Assembly: GCA_910587715.1 (NCBI GenBank)
Contig: CAJUMV010000067.1
Location: forward strand, 1 to 11,925
Source: an uncultured Lachnospiraceae bacterium
Lineage (GTDB): Bacteria > Bacillota > Clostridia > Lachnospirales > Lachnospiraceae
Length of the DNA stretch: 11,925 nt
Direction of reading: 5' to 3'
Positions 5,813-11,925 of the stretch are shown one piece after another. The first letter of the stretch is position 1, and each line of letters opens with the position of its first letter. The notes under the pieces were generated by a model. That model had not been told where the DNA came from. It was given only the letters and a program-made list of their open reading frames with translations, and ran no database searches. A program made the position numbers and the translations under genes.

Positions 5813-7264
5813 TTACTGCCTGTACGTCCTGCGCGAAATGCGCAGCGCTGACACGGTGCACAGCAGCGTCTGCAGCATCTGGCTGGCGAGCATTCCCCAG
5901 AGATACCCTTGTATACCGAAATGCGGAATGGCGAAGAACACGAACAGCAGCCGCAGAAGAAGGCTTACCACGCTGTAAAGGAAGGTGCGTATGGTTTTGC
6001 CGAGCCCGTTTAAGATACTGTTGAGCATACTGGCAATGTACATGAACGGGCACAGAAAACTGAGGGTCAGAATAAAGCTGCCCGCCAGCTCCGAGTGGAA
6101 GAGCAATCGTCCGGCAAGCCTTCCGAATACGAGAAACAGGGCGGTGAAGCCAAAGCCCAGAAGGAGGCAGCAACGGATGGAGGTAAGGATGGCGCGCCGC
6201 ACCGCGCTCTGGTTGCCGCCTGCGTCCGCTTCCGATACGATGGGCAGAAGCAGTACGGAGATGGAGTTGGTGATGGCGGAGGGAAACAGAATGAGCGGCA
6301 GGCTCATGCCGGTGAGCACGCCGTAGATGCTTAAGGCGTCGGCGTTGCTTAAACCGTATGCCATCAGGCGGTTCGGTATGTAGATTGCTTCCACGCTCTG
6401 TAAGAGATTCAGCACCAGGCGGTTCGCGGACAGAGGCACGGCGAGCTGCAAAAGCTGTCCTGTAATGCGTCGGTATATCCCGATCAGTCCCGAGGCAGAA
6501 TGCTTACGGCGGTAACTGAAAATGCTTTGCCGGAGGGAAAACGCGGGCGTATGCCTGAAACTTGCCGGAAAGGCAGACGGCTCCCGCACAGAAACGTGCC
6601 TGTCTGCCGGAAACACCTGATGCGCCCGCGCCAGAATCGCCACCACCGAGACGATCATGGAGGCGCTTTCGCCGATCACAAGCCCCACCACGGCGAAGCT
6701 GATAGTGGGCGTAAGCCCGTGTTTCTGGCAGATAAAATAAATCACATAGACGCTTCCCACCCGGCAGACCTGTTCCGCGAGCTGGGAAAAGGCGGGGATG
6801 CCGGTTTTGCGGATGCCGTAGAAATAGCCGTTGATGCAGGAGTGTACGCTCGCCATGGGGATGGAGAGCGCGATGATGCGTAAGAGCGGGGCAGTCCGCG
6901 CTTCTAACAGAAGGTTTGCCGCAATCGGATCCGCATACACATAAATGCCGAGGGCACAGACCGCGGAGAGCGCCATTGCCAGAAGAAAACCCGTCCAGAG
7001 CGTGCGGAAGGAGTTTTTGTAATCGTGTGTGCTCGTCTCACTTGCCACATATTTGGAGATGGCAGTTTGGATGCCGGACACAGTGAGGGAGAAGGAAAGC
7101 GCCAACACGGGGGAGATGAGCTGGTAGAGTCCCATGCCCTCCGCGCCGAATACATTAGATAGGAAGATACGGTAAAAAAAGCCGATGAAACGGCTCACTA
7201 ATCCGGTTATAGTCAGGATAACGGTTCCTGTCACCAAAGGGTGAGTCCATTTTTTAAACGTCAT
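5813..7264 (-). CDS. SpoVB/MurJ-like polysaccharide flippase
   Basis: A polytopic membrane protein of the MOP (MATE/MVF/polysaccharide transporter) superfamily, expected to flip lipid-linked glycans such as peptidoglycan precursor or spore cortex or capsule units across the membrane. At 483 residues it is a little shorter than B. subtilis SpoVB (about 518). The N-terminus is characteristic: TGTVILTITGLVSRFIGFFY and then LSNVFGAEGMGLYQLISP. About 12-14 hydrophobic helices follow. A basic, serine- and arginine-rich loop at about 213-262 separates the two halves, and the second half begins with QLLQLAVPLSANRLVLNLL. No clear Shine-Dalgarno sequence precedes ATG 7264, yet the N-terminus matches the family, so translation may be weak. 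It is divergent from the MarR gene at 7395. SpoVB, MurJ and capsule Wzx-type roles cannot be separated from sequence alone. Confidence 0.88.
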   Translation of the reverse strand: MTFKKWTHPLVTGTVILTITGLVSRFIGFFYRIFLSNVFGAEGMGLYQLISPVLALSFSLTVSGIQTAISKYVASETSTHDYKNSFRTLWTGFLLAMALSAVCALGIYVYADPIAANLLLEARTAPLLRIIALSIPMASVHSCINGYFYGIRKTGIPAFSQLAEQVCRVGSVYVIYFICQKHGLTPTISFAVVGLVIGESASMIVSVVAILARAHQVFPADRHVSVREPSAFPASFRHTPAFSLRQSIFSYRRKHSASGLIGIYRRITGQLLQLAVPLSANRLVLNLLQSVEAIYIPNRLMAYGLSNADALSIYGVLTGMSLPLILFPSAITNSISVLLLPIVSEADAGGNQSAVRRAILTSIRCCLLLGFGFTALFLVFGRLAGRLLFHSELAGSFILTLSFLCPFMYIASMLNSILNGLGKTIRTFLYSVVSLLLRLLFVFFAIPHFGIQGYLWGMLASQMLQTLLCTVSALRISRRTYRQ

Positions 7265-7345
7265 AAGGCACCATCGCAGTGTTGGGTATGGTCTATGTTT
7301 ATGTCATTATGCAGGAAAATAGAATGTTTGAGGGGCGATTCCTCA

Positions 7346-7374
7346 TTGACGGTATTGATACGATATAGTATTAT
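7346..7374 (+). promoter_or_regulatory. SigA-type promoter of the marR-mnmA pair
   Basis: TTGACG (7346-7351), 17 bases, then TATTAT (7369-7374); both boxes match consensus at 5 of 6 positions. Transcription would start near 7381, right at the AGGGGG ribosome binding site, so the leader is very short. A small dyad, ATAC-gatata-GTAT (7358-7371), overlaps the -10 box and could be an operator for the MarR product. Confidence 0.7.
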
Positions 7375-7394
7375 TTTGCGCAGGGGGAAACGAG

Positions 7395-7826
7395 ATGGAA
7401 ACGCAGGCAGGCTTTTTGATTACACAGATAAAACAGATTGGAGGCAGGGTATTTGATAAAATCCTGCAAAGGGAAAACATCAGGGAATTTAACGGCGCAC
7501 AGGGTAAGATTCTGTACGTTTTGTGGCAGACTGACCATATTTCCATCATAGAGCTGTCAAGACAGACGGGGCTCGCAAACACGACGCTCACAAGTATGCT
7601 TGACAGGATGGAGACGGCGGGACTTTTACAGCGTCTGCCGGACCCGAAGGACAGGCGGAAAAACCTGATTGCGCTGACCGAAAAGGCGGAGAATCTGAAG
7701 GAATGCTACGACAAGGTTTCTCTGGAGATGCACGAGGTCTATTTCAAGGGTTTTGACACGGAGGAGATACTCGCCTTTGAAGGGTATCTGCGAAGGGTAC
7801 TGGAGAATGTGAAGAAAGAGATGTAG
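7395..7826 (+). CDS. MarR-family transcriptional regulator
   Basis: A 143-residue winged helix-turn-helix protein with classic MarR features: helix-turn-helix at about 50-72 (SIIELSRQTGLANTTLTSML), DRMETAGLLQR, and a wing with the signature DPKDRRKNLIALTEKA (residues 83-98). Helices at both ends would form the dimer. AGGGGG (7382-7387) lies 7 bases before ATG 7395. It is followed 51 bp later by mnmA with no terminator between, so the two are probably co-transcribed. A link between a MarR regulator and tRNA thiolation is not an obvious one; the true target may be the divergent flippase or a gene elsewhere. It shares the family, but little detailed similarity, with the MarR protein at 3281-3721. 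Confidence 0.92.
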   Translation: METQAGFLITQIKQIGGRVFDKILQRENIREFNGAQGKILYVLWQTDHISIIELSRQTGLANTTLTSMLDRMETAGLLQRLPDPKDRRKNLIALTEKAENLKECYDKVSLEMHEVYFKGFDTEEILAFEGYLRRVLENVKKEM

Positions 7827-7877
7827 TCGTAGATTGGGTGCGAAATGTGAAAACGGGATGGCAGGAGACAGGGCAGA

Positions 7878-8954
7878 ATGGCGGAAAAAGTGGTGGTAGG
7901 CATGTCCGGGGGTGTGGATTCCTCCGTGGCTGCTCTTTTATTGAAAAGACAGGGCTATGACGTGGTGGGGGTCACCATGCAGATTTGGCAGGAGGAAACG
8001 CAGGAGACGGCGGCAGCGCAGGGCGGATGCTGTGGTTTCAGTGCTGTGGAGGATGCCAGACGGGTGGCGGAGGTGCTGGATATTCCCCACTATGTCATGA
8101 ATTTCAGGCGGGAATTTCGGGAGCATGTCATGGACTACTTCGTGGAGGCGTATCTGGCGGGCAGGACGCCAAACCCCTGCATAGCCTGCAACCGCCATGT
8201 GAAGTGGGAAGCTATGCTGCACAGGAGTCTGGAAATCGGGGCGGACTATATCGCCACGGGGCATTACGCGGGGATTGGGAAACTGCCAAACGGCAGATAC
8301 GCCATCCGCAATGCGGTGACCGCGAAGAAGGATCAGACTTACGCCCTCTACAGTCTGACACAGGAGCAGCTGGCGCACACGCTGATGCCGGTGGGGGCGT
8401 ACACGAAAGAGGAAATCCGGCAGATAGCGGCGGAGGCGGGACTGCCCGTGGCGCATAAGCCGGACAGTCAGGAAATCTGCTTCATCCCCGACAACGACTA
8501 TGCCGCCTTTATTGACAGGGCGGCGGGAGAGCGGGTGCCGAAACCGGGCAATTTTGTGACGAAGGACGGGGTGGTGCTGGGAAAGCATCTGGGCATCACC
8601 CACTACACGGTAGGACAGCGCAAGGGTTTAAATCTGGCAATGGGACGACCGGTGTTTGTTACGGAGATCAGACCGGAGACGGACGAGGTGGTGATCGGTG
8701 AGGCGGAGGACGTGTTTGGCGATACCCTGTACTGCGATCGCATTAACTATATGGGGATGGCGGATCTGCCGGAAGCGAGGGAGGTGACCGCCAAGATACG
8801 CTACGCCCACGCGGGGGAAAAGTGTGTGATTGAGAAAACGGGTGAGGATCAGATCCGTGTCACATTCAAAAAGCCCGTCCGGGCGATTACACCGGGACAG
8901 GCTGTGGTATTCTACGAGGATGACTATGTGCTGGGTGGAGGGACAATTATGTAA
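7878..8954 (+). CDS. mnmA: tRNA-specific 2-thiouridylase MnmA
   Basis: Adds sulfur to carbon 2 of the wobble uridine (U34) in tRNAs for Lys, Glu and Gln, activating the base with ATP and taking sulfur from a cysteine desulfurase relay. The length of 358 residues is normal. The ATP-binding PP-loop is GMSGGVDSS (residues 8-16). The catalytic cysteines are Cys104 in NPCIACN and Cys201 in DSQEICFI; the C-terminal tRNA-binding beta domains contain THYTVGQRKGLN and GQAVVFYEDDYVLGGGTI. Position 101 is Cys where E. coli has Asp99, giving C-x-x-C, and there is an extra Cys-Cys pair at 51-52. Both occur in clostridial members. AGGAG (7863-7867) lies 10 bases before ATG 7878. The gene follows the MarR gene by 51 bp, and its stop is 6 bases from a tandem repeat. 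Confidence 0.97.
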   Translation: MAEKVVVGMSGGVDSSVAALLLKRQGYDVVGVTMQIWQEETQETAAAQGGCCGFSAVEDARRVAEVLDIPHYVMNFRREFREHVMDYFVEAYLAGRTPNPCIACNRHVKWEAMLHRSLEIGADYIATGHYAGIGKLPNGRYAIRNAVTAKKDQTYALYSLTQEQLAHTLMPVGAYTKEEIRQIAAEAGLPVAHKPDSQEICFIPDNDYAAFIDRAAGERVPKPGNFVTKDGVVLGKHLGITHYTVGQRKGLNLAMGRPVFVTEIRPETDEVVIGEAEDVFGDTLYCDRINYMGMADLPEAREVTAKIRYAHAGEKCVIEKTGEDQIRVTFKKPVRAITPGQAVVFYEDDYVLGGGTIM

Positions 8955-8960
8955 ACCTAA

Positions 8961-9042
8961 TGTGCGACAGCCTAAACCACAGCGGGAGAATGCGCAGCTC
9001 AATATGTACGACAGCCTAGACCATAGCGGGAGAATGCGCAGC
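8961..9042. repeat. Two tandem 38-bp repeats, 44-bp period
   Basis: Copy 1 (8961-8998) and copy 2 (9005-9042) agree at 35 of 38 bases, both beginning TGTxCGACAGCCTA and ending AGCGGGAGAATGCGCAGC. A 6-base spacer separates them. The array starts 6 bases after the mnmA stop. Copy 2 extends into a hairpin and contains the stop codon and final codons of the convergent diguanylate cyclase gene. Its GAGAATGC core is shared with the inverted repeat at 5760-5787. Confidence 0.8.
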
Positions 9043-10770
9043 ATTCTCTGAATCGAGCGGTTTTTTGCTCGATTTCTTCATTTGCTGTTTGTTCTCATAC
9101 ATGCGGTCGTCCGCGATCTGATAGATTTTTTCGATATTATATTCTTTCGGATTGCAGGACGCATAGCCGAAGGCAATGGAAAGATTGAGATTGGGGATCT
9201 CCTTATTTTTTTGTTGAATGTTATTGCGAAACTCTACTATTATGGAAGAGATTTTTTCGGAATCAGCTGTTTCTATGATGGCGATAAACTCATCGCCGCC
9301 CATCCGTGCGACGATACCGTGCGCTTCAAAAGCATCTACGATCACGCTGGCGGCGCTTCGAATCAGGATATCACCCTGTGCATGACCGAGGGTATCGTTA
9401 GTGACCTTCAAATTGTTTAAGTCAAAGCAGAATACGGTGTAGTCCACATTTTCCATTTCCTTGATGCGGGTCATGTACTCCATGCAGTAACGTCTGTTAT
9501 GTATTTGCGTCAGTTCGTCCGTGTAAGCGCTTTTAATCAGGAAGTTCCGCTCCGTTTCCTGCATCATTTTCTGTGTCAGATTGATGTAGAAGGAAATCAG
9601 GATCATGACGATAAAGATGACCAGTCCCACGGAGGCGATGCCCTTTGTGGAGGAAATGGATATGCCCAGATAGCGGTTAAAGTAATAGAAGACCAGATCG
9701 TAGCCCACACAGCCCGAGAGCACCAGCATACCAATCAGAAACAGACGGTGGACGAGCTGGCGGCTGATACGCAGATTCATAAATTCTACAAGAATGAAAT
9801 AGAGCAGATTGCACAAAATCAACACCTGCATGTATTTCAGTGTGGCGGCACAGTGTACCAAATCTATGGTGTGAAGCCCCAGAAACACAGTGGTTGCAAG
9901 AATCTGCACCGCAAGGAGCACTTGGTATACCACATATATAAAGGGGTGGTTTAAGGCTTTCACATCCTCGCGCATATAGATGACTAACGGGATGGGCGCC
10001 AGATAAAGCGTCAGGTATTCCAACAGGCTGATGGTATAGAGCGGCATGGAGAAGATGAGCAGTACATTATAGTAACACAGCGTCCACAGCCCGATGCATA
10101 TGGAGAACAGGGAGACGCATAGAATACGTGAAAATTTCCCTGAAAACAGCATGGCAAAAACGGTGATACAGCAGATGACAAGTCCGAAAATCGTTAGAAA
10201 GCAGCCGAGGAACAGAGGTACCCTGTTTTCCGTCAGAATGATGCGGTAAATATTTTTCCACTCATAGATGCGGATGGGGTCAAAGCGTGAAAAAGCCTTA
10301 TCCTCCGCCACGGTAAACAGCAGAGTCAGCGTTTTTGAAGCGTAGTTGTCCGGAAGGTCAATCGGCAGATAGCCGCTGCCCACGGTTTTTCCCTGGTTAA
10401 TCCGCTCCCAGCCGTATTCGTAGATTTGTTCCTCATCCAGATAGGCGATGACAGCTGCCTGTTTGAGCTGCAGGACAAGCGCCTTCCCGGTGCAGTCCAT
10501 ATCAGCTGGAAAGGTCTTTACCATGGTAACGGTATCGTTTTTGTTTACCGGGTCAAACCGGAAGTCATCCAGCGAAACATTCTGCCAGGAACGCTCGTTA
10601 ATCGTGATATCCCAGCCGTCGTTTAGGAGGACACACTGCGAGATATCGGCATAATCGTGAGAAAACATACCGTCGATGAAAAGCGTGGTGAAGCAGATGC
10701 TGATCAGCACGTAGACGACAAGCAGCGTCTTAAAAACAGTTTTACGGGTCGGTTTTTTAATTTTTTTCAT
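9016..10770 (-). CDS. Membrane diguanylate cyclase with extracytoplasmic sensor domain
   Basis: Predicted to make cyclic di-GMP from two GTP in response to an outside signal. In 584 residues there is a basic N-terminus, a signal anchor (about 13-33), an extracytoplasmic beta-rich domain (about 40-170), and seven or eight membrane helices (about 183-398). This layout resembles 7TMR-DISM receptors. A short coiled linker leads to the GGDEF domain (about 405-565). Catalytic-domain motifs are intact: YTDELTQIHNRR (416-427), FDLNNLKVTNDTLGH (449-463) with Asp450 as probable metal ligand, and GGDEF at 491-495. The RxxD inhibitory site expected just upstream is absent (EAHG instead), so product feedback through that site is unlikely. 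AGAGGA lies 8 bases before ATG 10770. The gene follows a PHP phosphatase gene by 30 bp, probably in one operon. The last 10 or so residues (ENAAHSPAMV) come from a repeat element. Confidence 0.93.
   Translation of the reverse strand: MKKIKKPTRKTVFKTLLVVYVLISICFTTLFIDGMFSHDYADISQCVLLNDGWDITINERSWQNVSLDDFRFDPVNKNDTVTMVKTFPADMDCTGKALVLQLKQAAVIAYLDEEQIYEYGWERINQGKTVGSGYLPIDLPDNYASKTLTLLFTVAEDKAFSRFDPIRIYEWKNIYRIILTENRVPLFLGCFLTIFGLVICCITVFAMLFSGKFSRILCVSLFSICIGLWTLCYYNVLLIFSMPLYTISLLEYLTLYLAPIPLVIYMREDVKALNHPFIYVVYQVLLAVQILATTVFLGLHTIDLVHCAATLKYMQVLILCNLLYFILVEFMNLRISRQLVHRLFLIGMLVLSGCVGYDLVFYYFNRYLGISISSTKGIASVGLVIFIVMILISFYINLTQKMMQETERNFLIKSAYTDELTQIHNRRYCMEYMTRIKEMENVDYTVFCFDLNNLKVTNDTLGHAQGDILIRSAASVIVDAFEAHGIVARMGGDEFIAIIETADSEKISSIIVEFRNNIQQKNKEIPNLNLSIAFGYASCNPKEYNIEKIYQIADDRMYENKQQMKKSSKKPLDSENAAHSPAMV
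9030..9048. repeat. 8-bp hairpin at the end of repeat copy 2
   Basis: GAGAATGC (9030-9037) and GCATTCTC (9041-9048) form a perfect stem with a 3-base loop GCA. It resembles the inner stem at 5760-5787 in sequence but has a much shorter loop. It lies within the 3' coding end of the minus-strand gene. No U-tract follows on either strand, so it reads better as a dispersed palindromic repeat than as a terminator. Confidence 0.65.
9051..9074 (+). terminator. Possible terminator for marR-mnmA
   Basis: AATCGAGC (9051-9058) and GCTCGATT (9067-9074) form a perfect 8-bp stem with an 8-base loop rich in T, followed on the plus strand by TCTTCATTTG. It is about 100 bases beyond the mnmA stop and lies inside the coding end of the convergent gene. 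The U-tract is poor, so the call is tentative. Confidence 0.3.
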
Positions 10771-10800
10771 GGCAGAATCCTCTGTTGGTTTTCCGTCGGT

Positions 10801-11619
10801 TTATAATTTGTGGAAAGAAGGGGTTCTTTTTTCATAGGTGGCATAATAGCGGAAACCGCAGTCCTTTAACATATCGGCAGCACGGTCAAAGGCATGGGCA
10901 ATCTGTCCCTGCACATGGGCATCGCTGCCCACCGTGACAATCTCACCGCCAAGTTCCCGGTAGCGTTTCAGAATGCCAGTGCAGGGATTGGGCTCCCGCA
11001 TCCCCCTTGCCAGCGCGCTGGTGTTGATCTCGATGCCCTTTTCCATGGCAATCAGTGTGGTCAAAATCTGCTCAAAGATTTCCCGGTACATCTCGTAGGA
11101 ATACCCCTGATCCTTTGTGGGACCGTAGCGCACCACATAGTCCAGATGCCCGTAGACGTCGAAATTGCTGTAACCTTTCAAATTCTCCAAAATGGACTCG
11201 AAATATTCCCGATAAGCTTCCTCCTGAGAGCGTCCCTCGTAGAAGGCGGGATAGTAGGGGTCTTTTCCATGACAGAGGTGTGAAGAGCCAATGATGAAGT
11301 CGTAGTCATGTTCTTTGGCAAACGCCGCGTTCCTTCTGGAAAGATGGGGTTGTAATCCCAGCTCGACGCCGAAAAATAGGGCGATTTTGTCCGCGTATTT
11401 CTCGCGCAGTTTCAGAAAATCATAGAGATAGGCGTCCGGATTCACCTCAAAAAATCCGGGCGTCTCGCGTTCGGTCACCGGATAGTCGAAGTCGTTATGC
11501 TCCGTAAAACACATTTCGGTAAGCCCCAGATCGATTCCCTTAAGGATCATCTGCTCCATGGGCGTGTCGGAATCCCCCGAGAAGGAGGAATGTAAATGGA
11601 AATCTGCTGTAATCGGCAT
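10801..11619 (-). CDS. hisJ: HisJ-family PHP phosphatase (histidinol-phosphatase)
   Basis: A metal-dependent phosphoesterase of the PHP superfamily, HisJ type, which in Firmicutes hydrolyses L-histidinol phosphate to histidinol in histidine synthesis. The 272-residue length is typical. Metal-binding motifs appear in order: DFHLHSSFSGD (His8, His10), TEHND (His41), GVELG (Glu86), GSSH (His114), YGHLDYV (His158) and GSDAH (Asp233, His235). GGAGAGGAG lies 7 bases before ATG 11619, and a SigA-type promoter lies upstream. No other histidine-synthesis gene is nearby; the only partner is the diguanylate cyclase gene 30 bp downstream. The enzyme could instead act on another small phosphoester, since clostridia often carry several HisJ-like paralogues. 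Family certain; histidine role probable. Confidence 0.9.
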   Translation of the reverse strand: MPITADFHLHSSFSGDSDTPMEQMILKGIDLGLTEMCFTEHNDFDYPVTERETPGFFEVNPDAYLYDFLKLREKYADKIALFFGVELGLQPHLSRRNAAFAKEHDYDFIIGSSHLCHGKDPYYPAFYEGRSQEEAYREYFESILENLKGYSNFDVYGHLDYVVRYGPTKDQGYSYEMYREIFEQILTTLIAMEKGIEINTSALARGMREPNPCTGILKRYRELGGEIVTVGSDAHVQGQIAHAFDRAADMLKDCGFRYYATYEKRTPSFHKL

Positions 11620-11670
11620 AGAAAACTCCTCTCCGCGCAGGCGGAAAACGATTTTATTACTTTTACTACA

Positions 11671-11699
11671 AGTATAATTGATGCGGGGAAAAAATACAA
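11671..11699 (-). promoter_or_regulatory. SigA-type promoter of the phosphatase-cyclase operon
   Basis: On the minus strand, TTGTAT (11694-11699), 17 bases, then TATACT (11671-11676; 5 of 6 match). The -35 box is weak (3 of 6). Transcription would start near 11664, about 45 bases before ATG 11619. It diverges from the gap promoter. Confidence 0.5.
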
Positions 11700-11728
11700 A
11701 CTTTTCCCAAATATTTTTGATTTACGTC

Positions 11729-11757
11729 TTGAATTTTTAGGACAAATTGGGTAAAAT
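11729..11757 (+). promoter_or_regulatory. SigA-type promoter of gap
   Basis: TTGAAT (11729-11734), 17 bases, then TAAAAT (11752-11757; 5 of 6 match). Transcription would start near 11764, giving a leader of about 89 bases. An 18-bp palindrome begins right at that start. A second candidate -10 (TATATA near 11810) lacks a good -35 box. Confidence 0.55.
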
Positions 11758-11796
11758 ATAGTCGTTGACAAAATTTTGTCAATCTTATCCAATTTG
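11743..11796. promoter_or_regulatory. Outer inverted repeat around the gap transcription start
   Basis: CAAATTGGGTAA (11743-11754) and TTATCCAATTTG (11785-11796) are inverted repeats differing at one of 12 positions. The left arm overlaps the -10 box and would not be transcribed, so the pair acts, if at all, as DNA half-sites 42 bp apart. The inner palindrome lies between them. Confidence 0.45.
11765..11782. promoter_or_regulatory. Perfect 18-bp palindrome at the gap transcription start
   Basis: TTGACAAAATTTTGTCAA is perfectly self-complementary with no spacer. Its place immediately after the predicted start of the gap transcript fits a repressor operator. The end bases TTG...CAA resemble Rex (NADH-sensing) sites, but the interior differs from the usual TTGTTAA-N4-TTAACAA, and CggR or catabolite-repression (cre) patterns do not fit. 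The regulator is unknown. Confidence 0.55.
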
Positions 11797-11852
11797 ATTG
11801 GCGAAATTATATAGCAAAGTAACAAAAAAACAAGATTCAGGAGGAACGAAAA

Positions 11853-11925
11853 ATGGCAGTAAGAGTAGCGATTAATGGTTTTGGCCGTATCGGTCGTCTG
11901 GCATTCAGACAGATGTTCGGAGCAG
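11853..11925 (+). CDS. gap: Glyceraldehyde-3-phosphate dehydrogenase, N-terminal part
   Basis: Glycolytic enzyme that oxidises and phosphorylates glyceraldehyde 3-phosphate to 1,3-bisphosphoglycerate with NAD, in the cytoplasm. Only 24 codons lie in the window, but they carry the hallmark NAD-binding start VAINGFGRIGRLAFR (residues 4-18), including the Rossmann-fold glycines. AGGAGG (11839-11844) lies 8 bases before ATG 11853, a strong ribosome binding site fitting a highly expressed gene. The catalytic cysteine region lies outside the window. The leader and promoter carry a palindrome and a flanking inverted repeat that may bring redox or sugar control. Confidence 0.95.
   Translation, partial: MAVRVAINGFGRIGRLAFRQMFGA

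Noticed and set aside
5769..6334. Several overlapping open frames opposite and within the flippase gene
   Set aside because: They are shadow frames of a GC-rich membrane protein gene and have no motifs.
7938..8603. Long minus-strand open frame (221 residues) opposite mnmA
   Set aside because: It mirrors a firmly identified gene, has an arginine- and histidine-rich composition typical of antisense frames in GC-richer DNA, and shows no family motif or ribosome binding site.
8961..9042. CRISPR-like repeat-spacer-repeat
   Set aside because: There are only two copies, the spacer is 6 bases, the repeats are imperfect, and no cas gene is nearby.
11765..11770. TTGACA as a -35 box for gap
   Set aside because: It is a perfect -35 hexamer, but no acceptable -10 box occurs 16-18 bases downstream (TCCAAT-like sequence there). 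It is better explained as half of the palindrome.

Overview
The window looks like ordinary chromosome from a Gram-positive clostridium, most likely a member of the Lachnospiraceae. This is judged from protein flavour (a cysteine-rich MnmA, a SpoVB/MurJ-like flippase, tandem half-ABC exporters, and a MarR plus MATE pair ending in KYHYM), from strong GGAGG-type ribosome binding sites, and from SigA-type promoters with 17-bp spacers. No rRNA, tRNA, CRISPR array, transposase or phage gene is visible. The genus assignment is an inference.

Region 1 (1-3987) is a membrane-export neighbourhood. The last 23 codons of one half-ABC exporter run into a second half-ABC exporter at a TAATG junction. A small frameshifted reading frame of unknown kind follows. 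On the minus strand, a MarR-type repressor lies upstream of a MATE-type efflux protein. Its promoter (TTGACT-17-TATGCT) carries a perfect dyad inside the spacer and a second near-identical dyad at the start of the transcript, the layout expected of an autorepressed MarR-MATE operon. The MATE protein seems to have lost roughly 55-65 residues in frame.

Region 2 (3922-4560) holds one plus-strand gene for a small, soluble protein of unknown function. It is preceded by a sequence very close to a sigma-28 (motility sigma factor) promoter and closed by a 13-bp terminator-like hairpin that encloses its stop codon.

Region 3 (4611-7264, minus strand) contains a class I DAHP synthase, the first step of the shikimate pathway, with its own SigA-type promoter. 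Upstream of it is a SpoVB/MurJ-like lipid-linked glycan flippase. A nested inverted repeat lies between the two.

Region 4 (7346-9074, plus strand) holds a second MarR-type regulator followed 51 bp later by mnmA (tRNA U34 thiolation). The end of mnmA runs into a 44-bp-period tandem repeat and two hairpins. These also encode the last residues and stop codon of the convergent gene.

Region 5 (9016-11852, minus strand) is a likely two-gene operon: a HisJ-family PHP phosphatase, then a membrane-anchored diguanylate cyclase with an extracytoplasmic domain and a seven-helix region. Divergent from it, the window ends in the first 24 codons of gap (glyceraldehyde-3-phosphate dehydrogenase). The gap promoter is decorated by an 18-bp perfect palindrome and a wider flanking inverted repeat.

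I do not see a clearly new multi-gene system. The points most worth checking are the two operator arrangements (MarR-MATE and gap), the sigma-28-like orphan gene, the MATE internal deletion, and the repeat that supplies a protein C-terminus.
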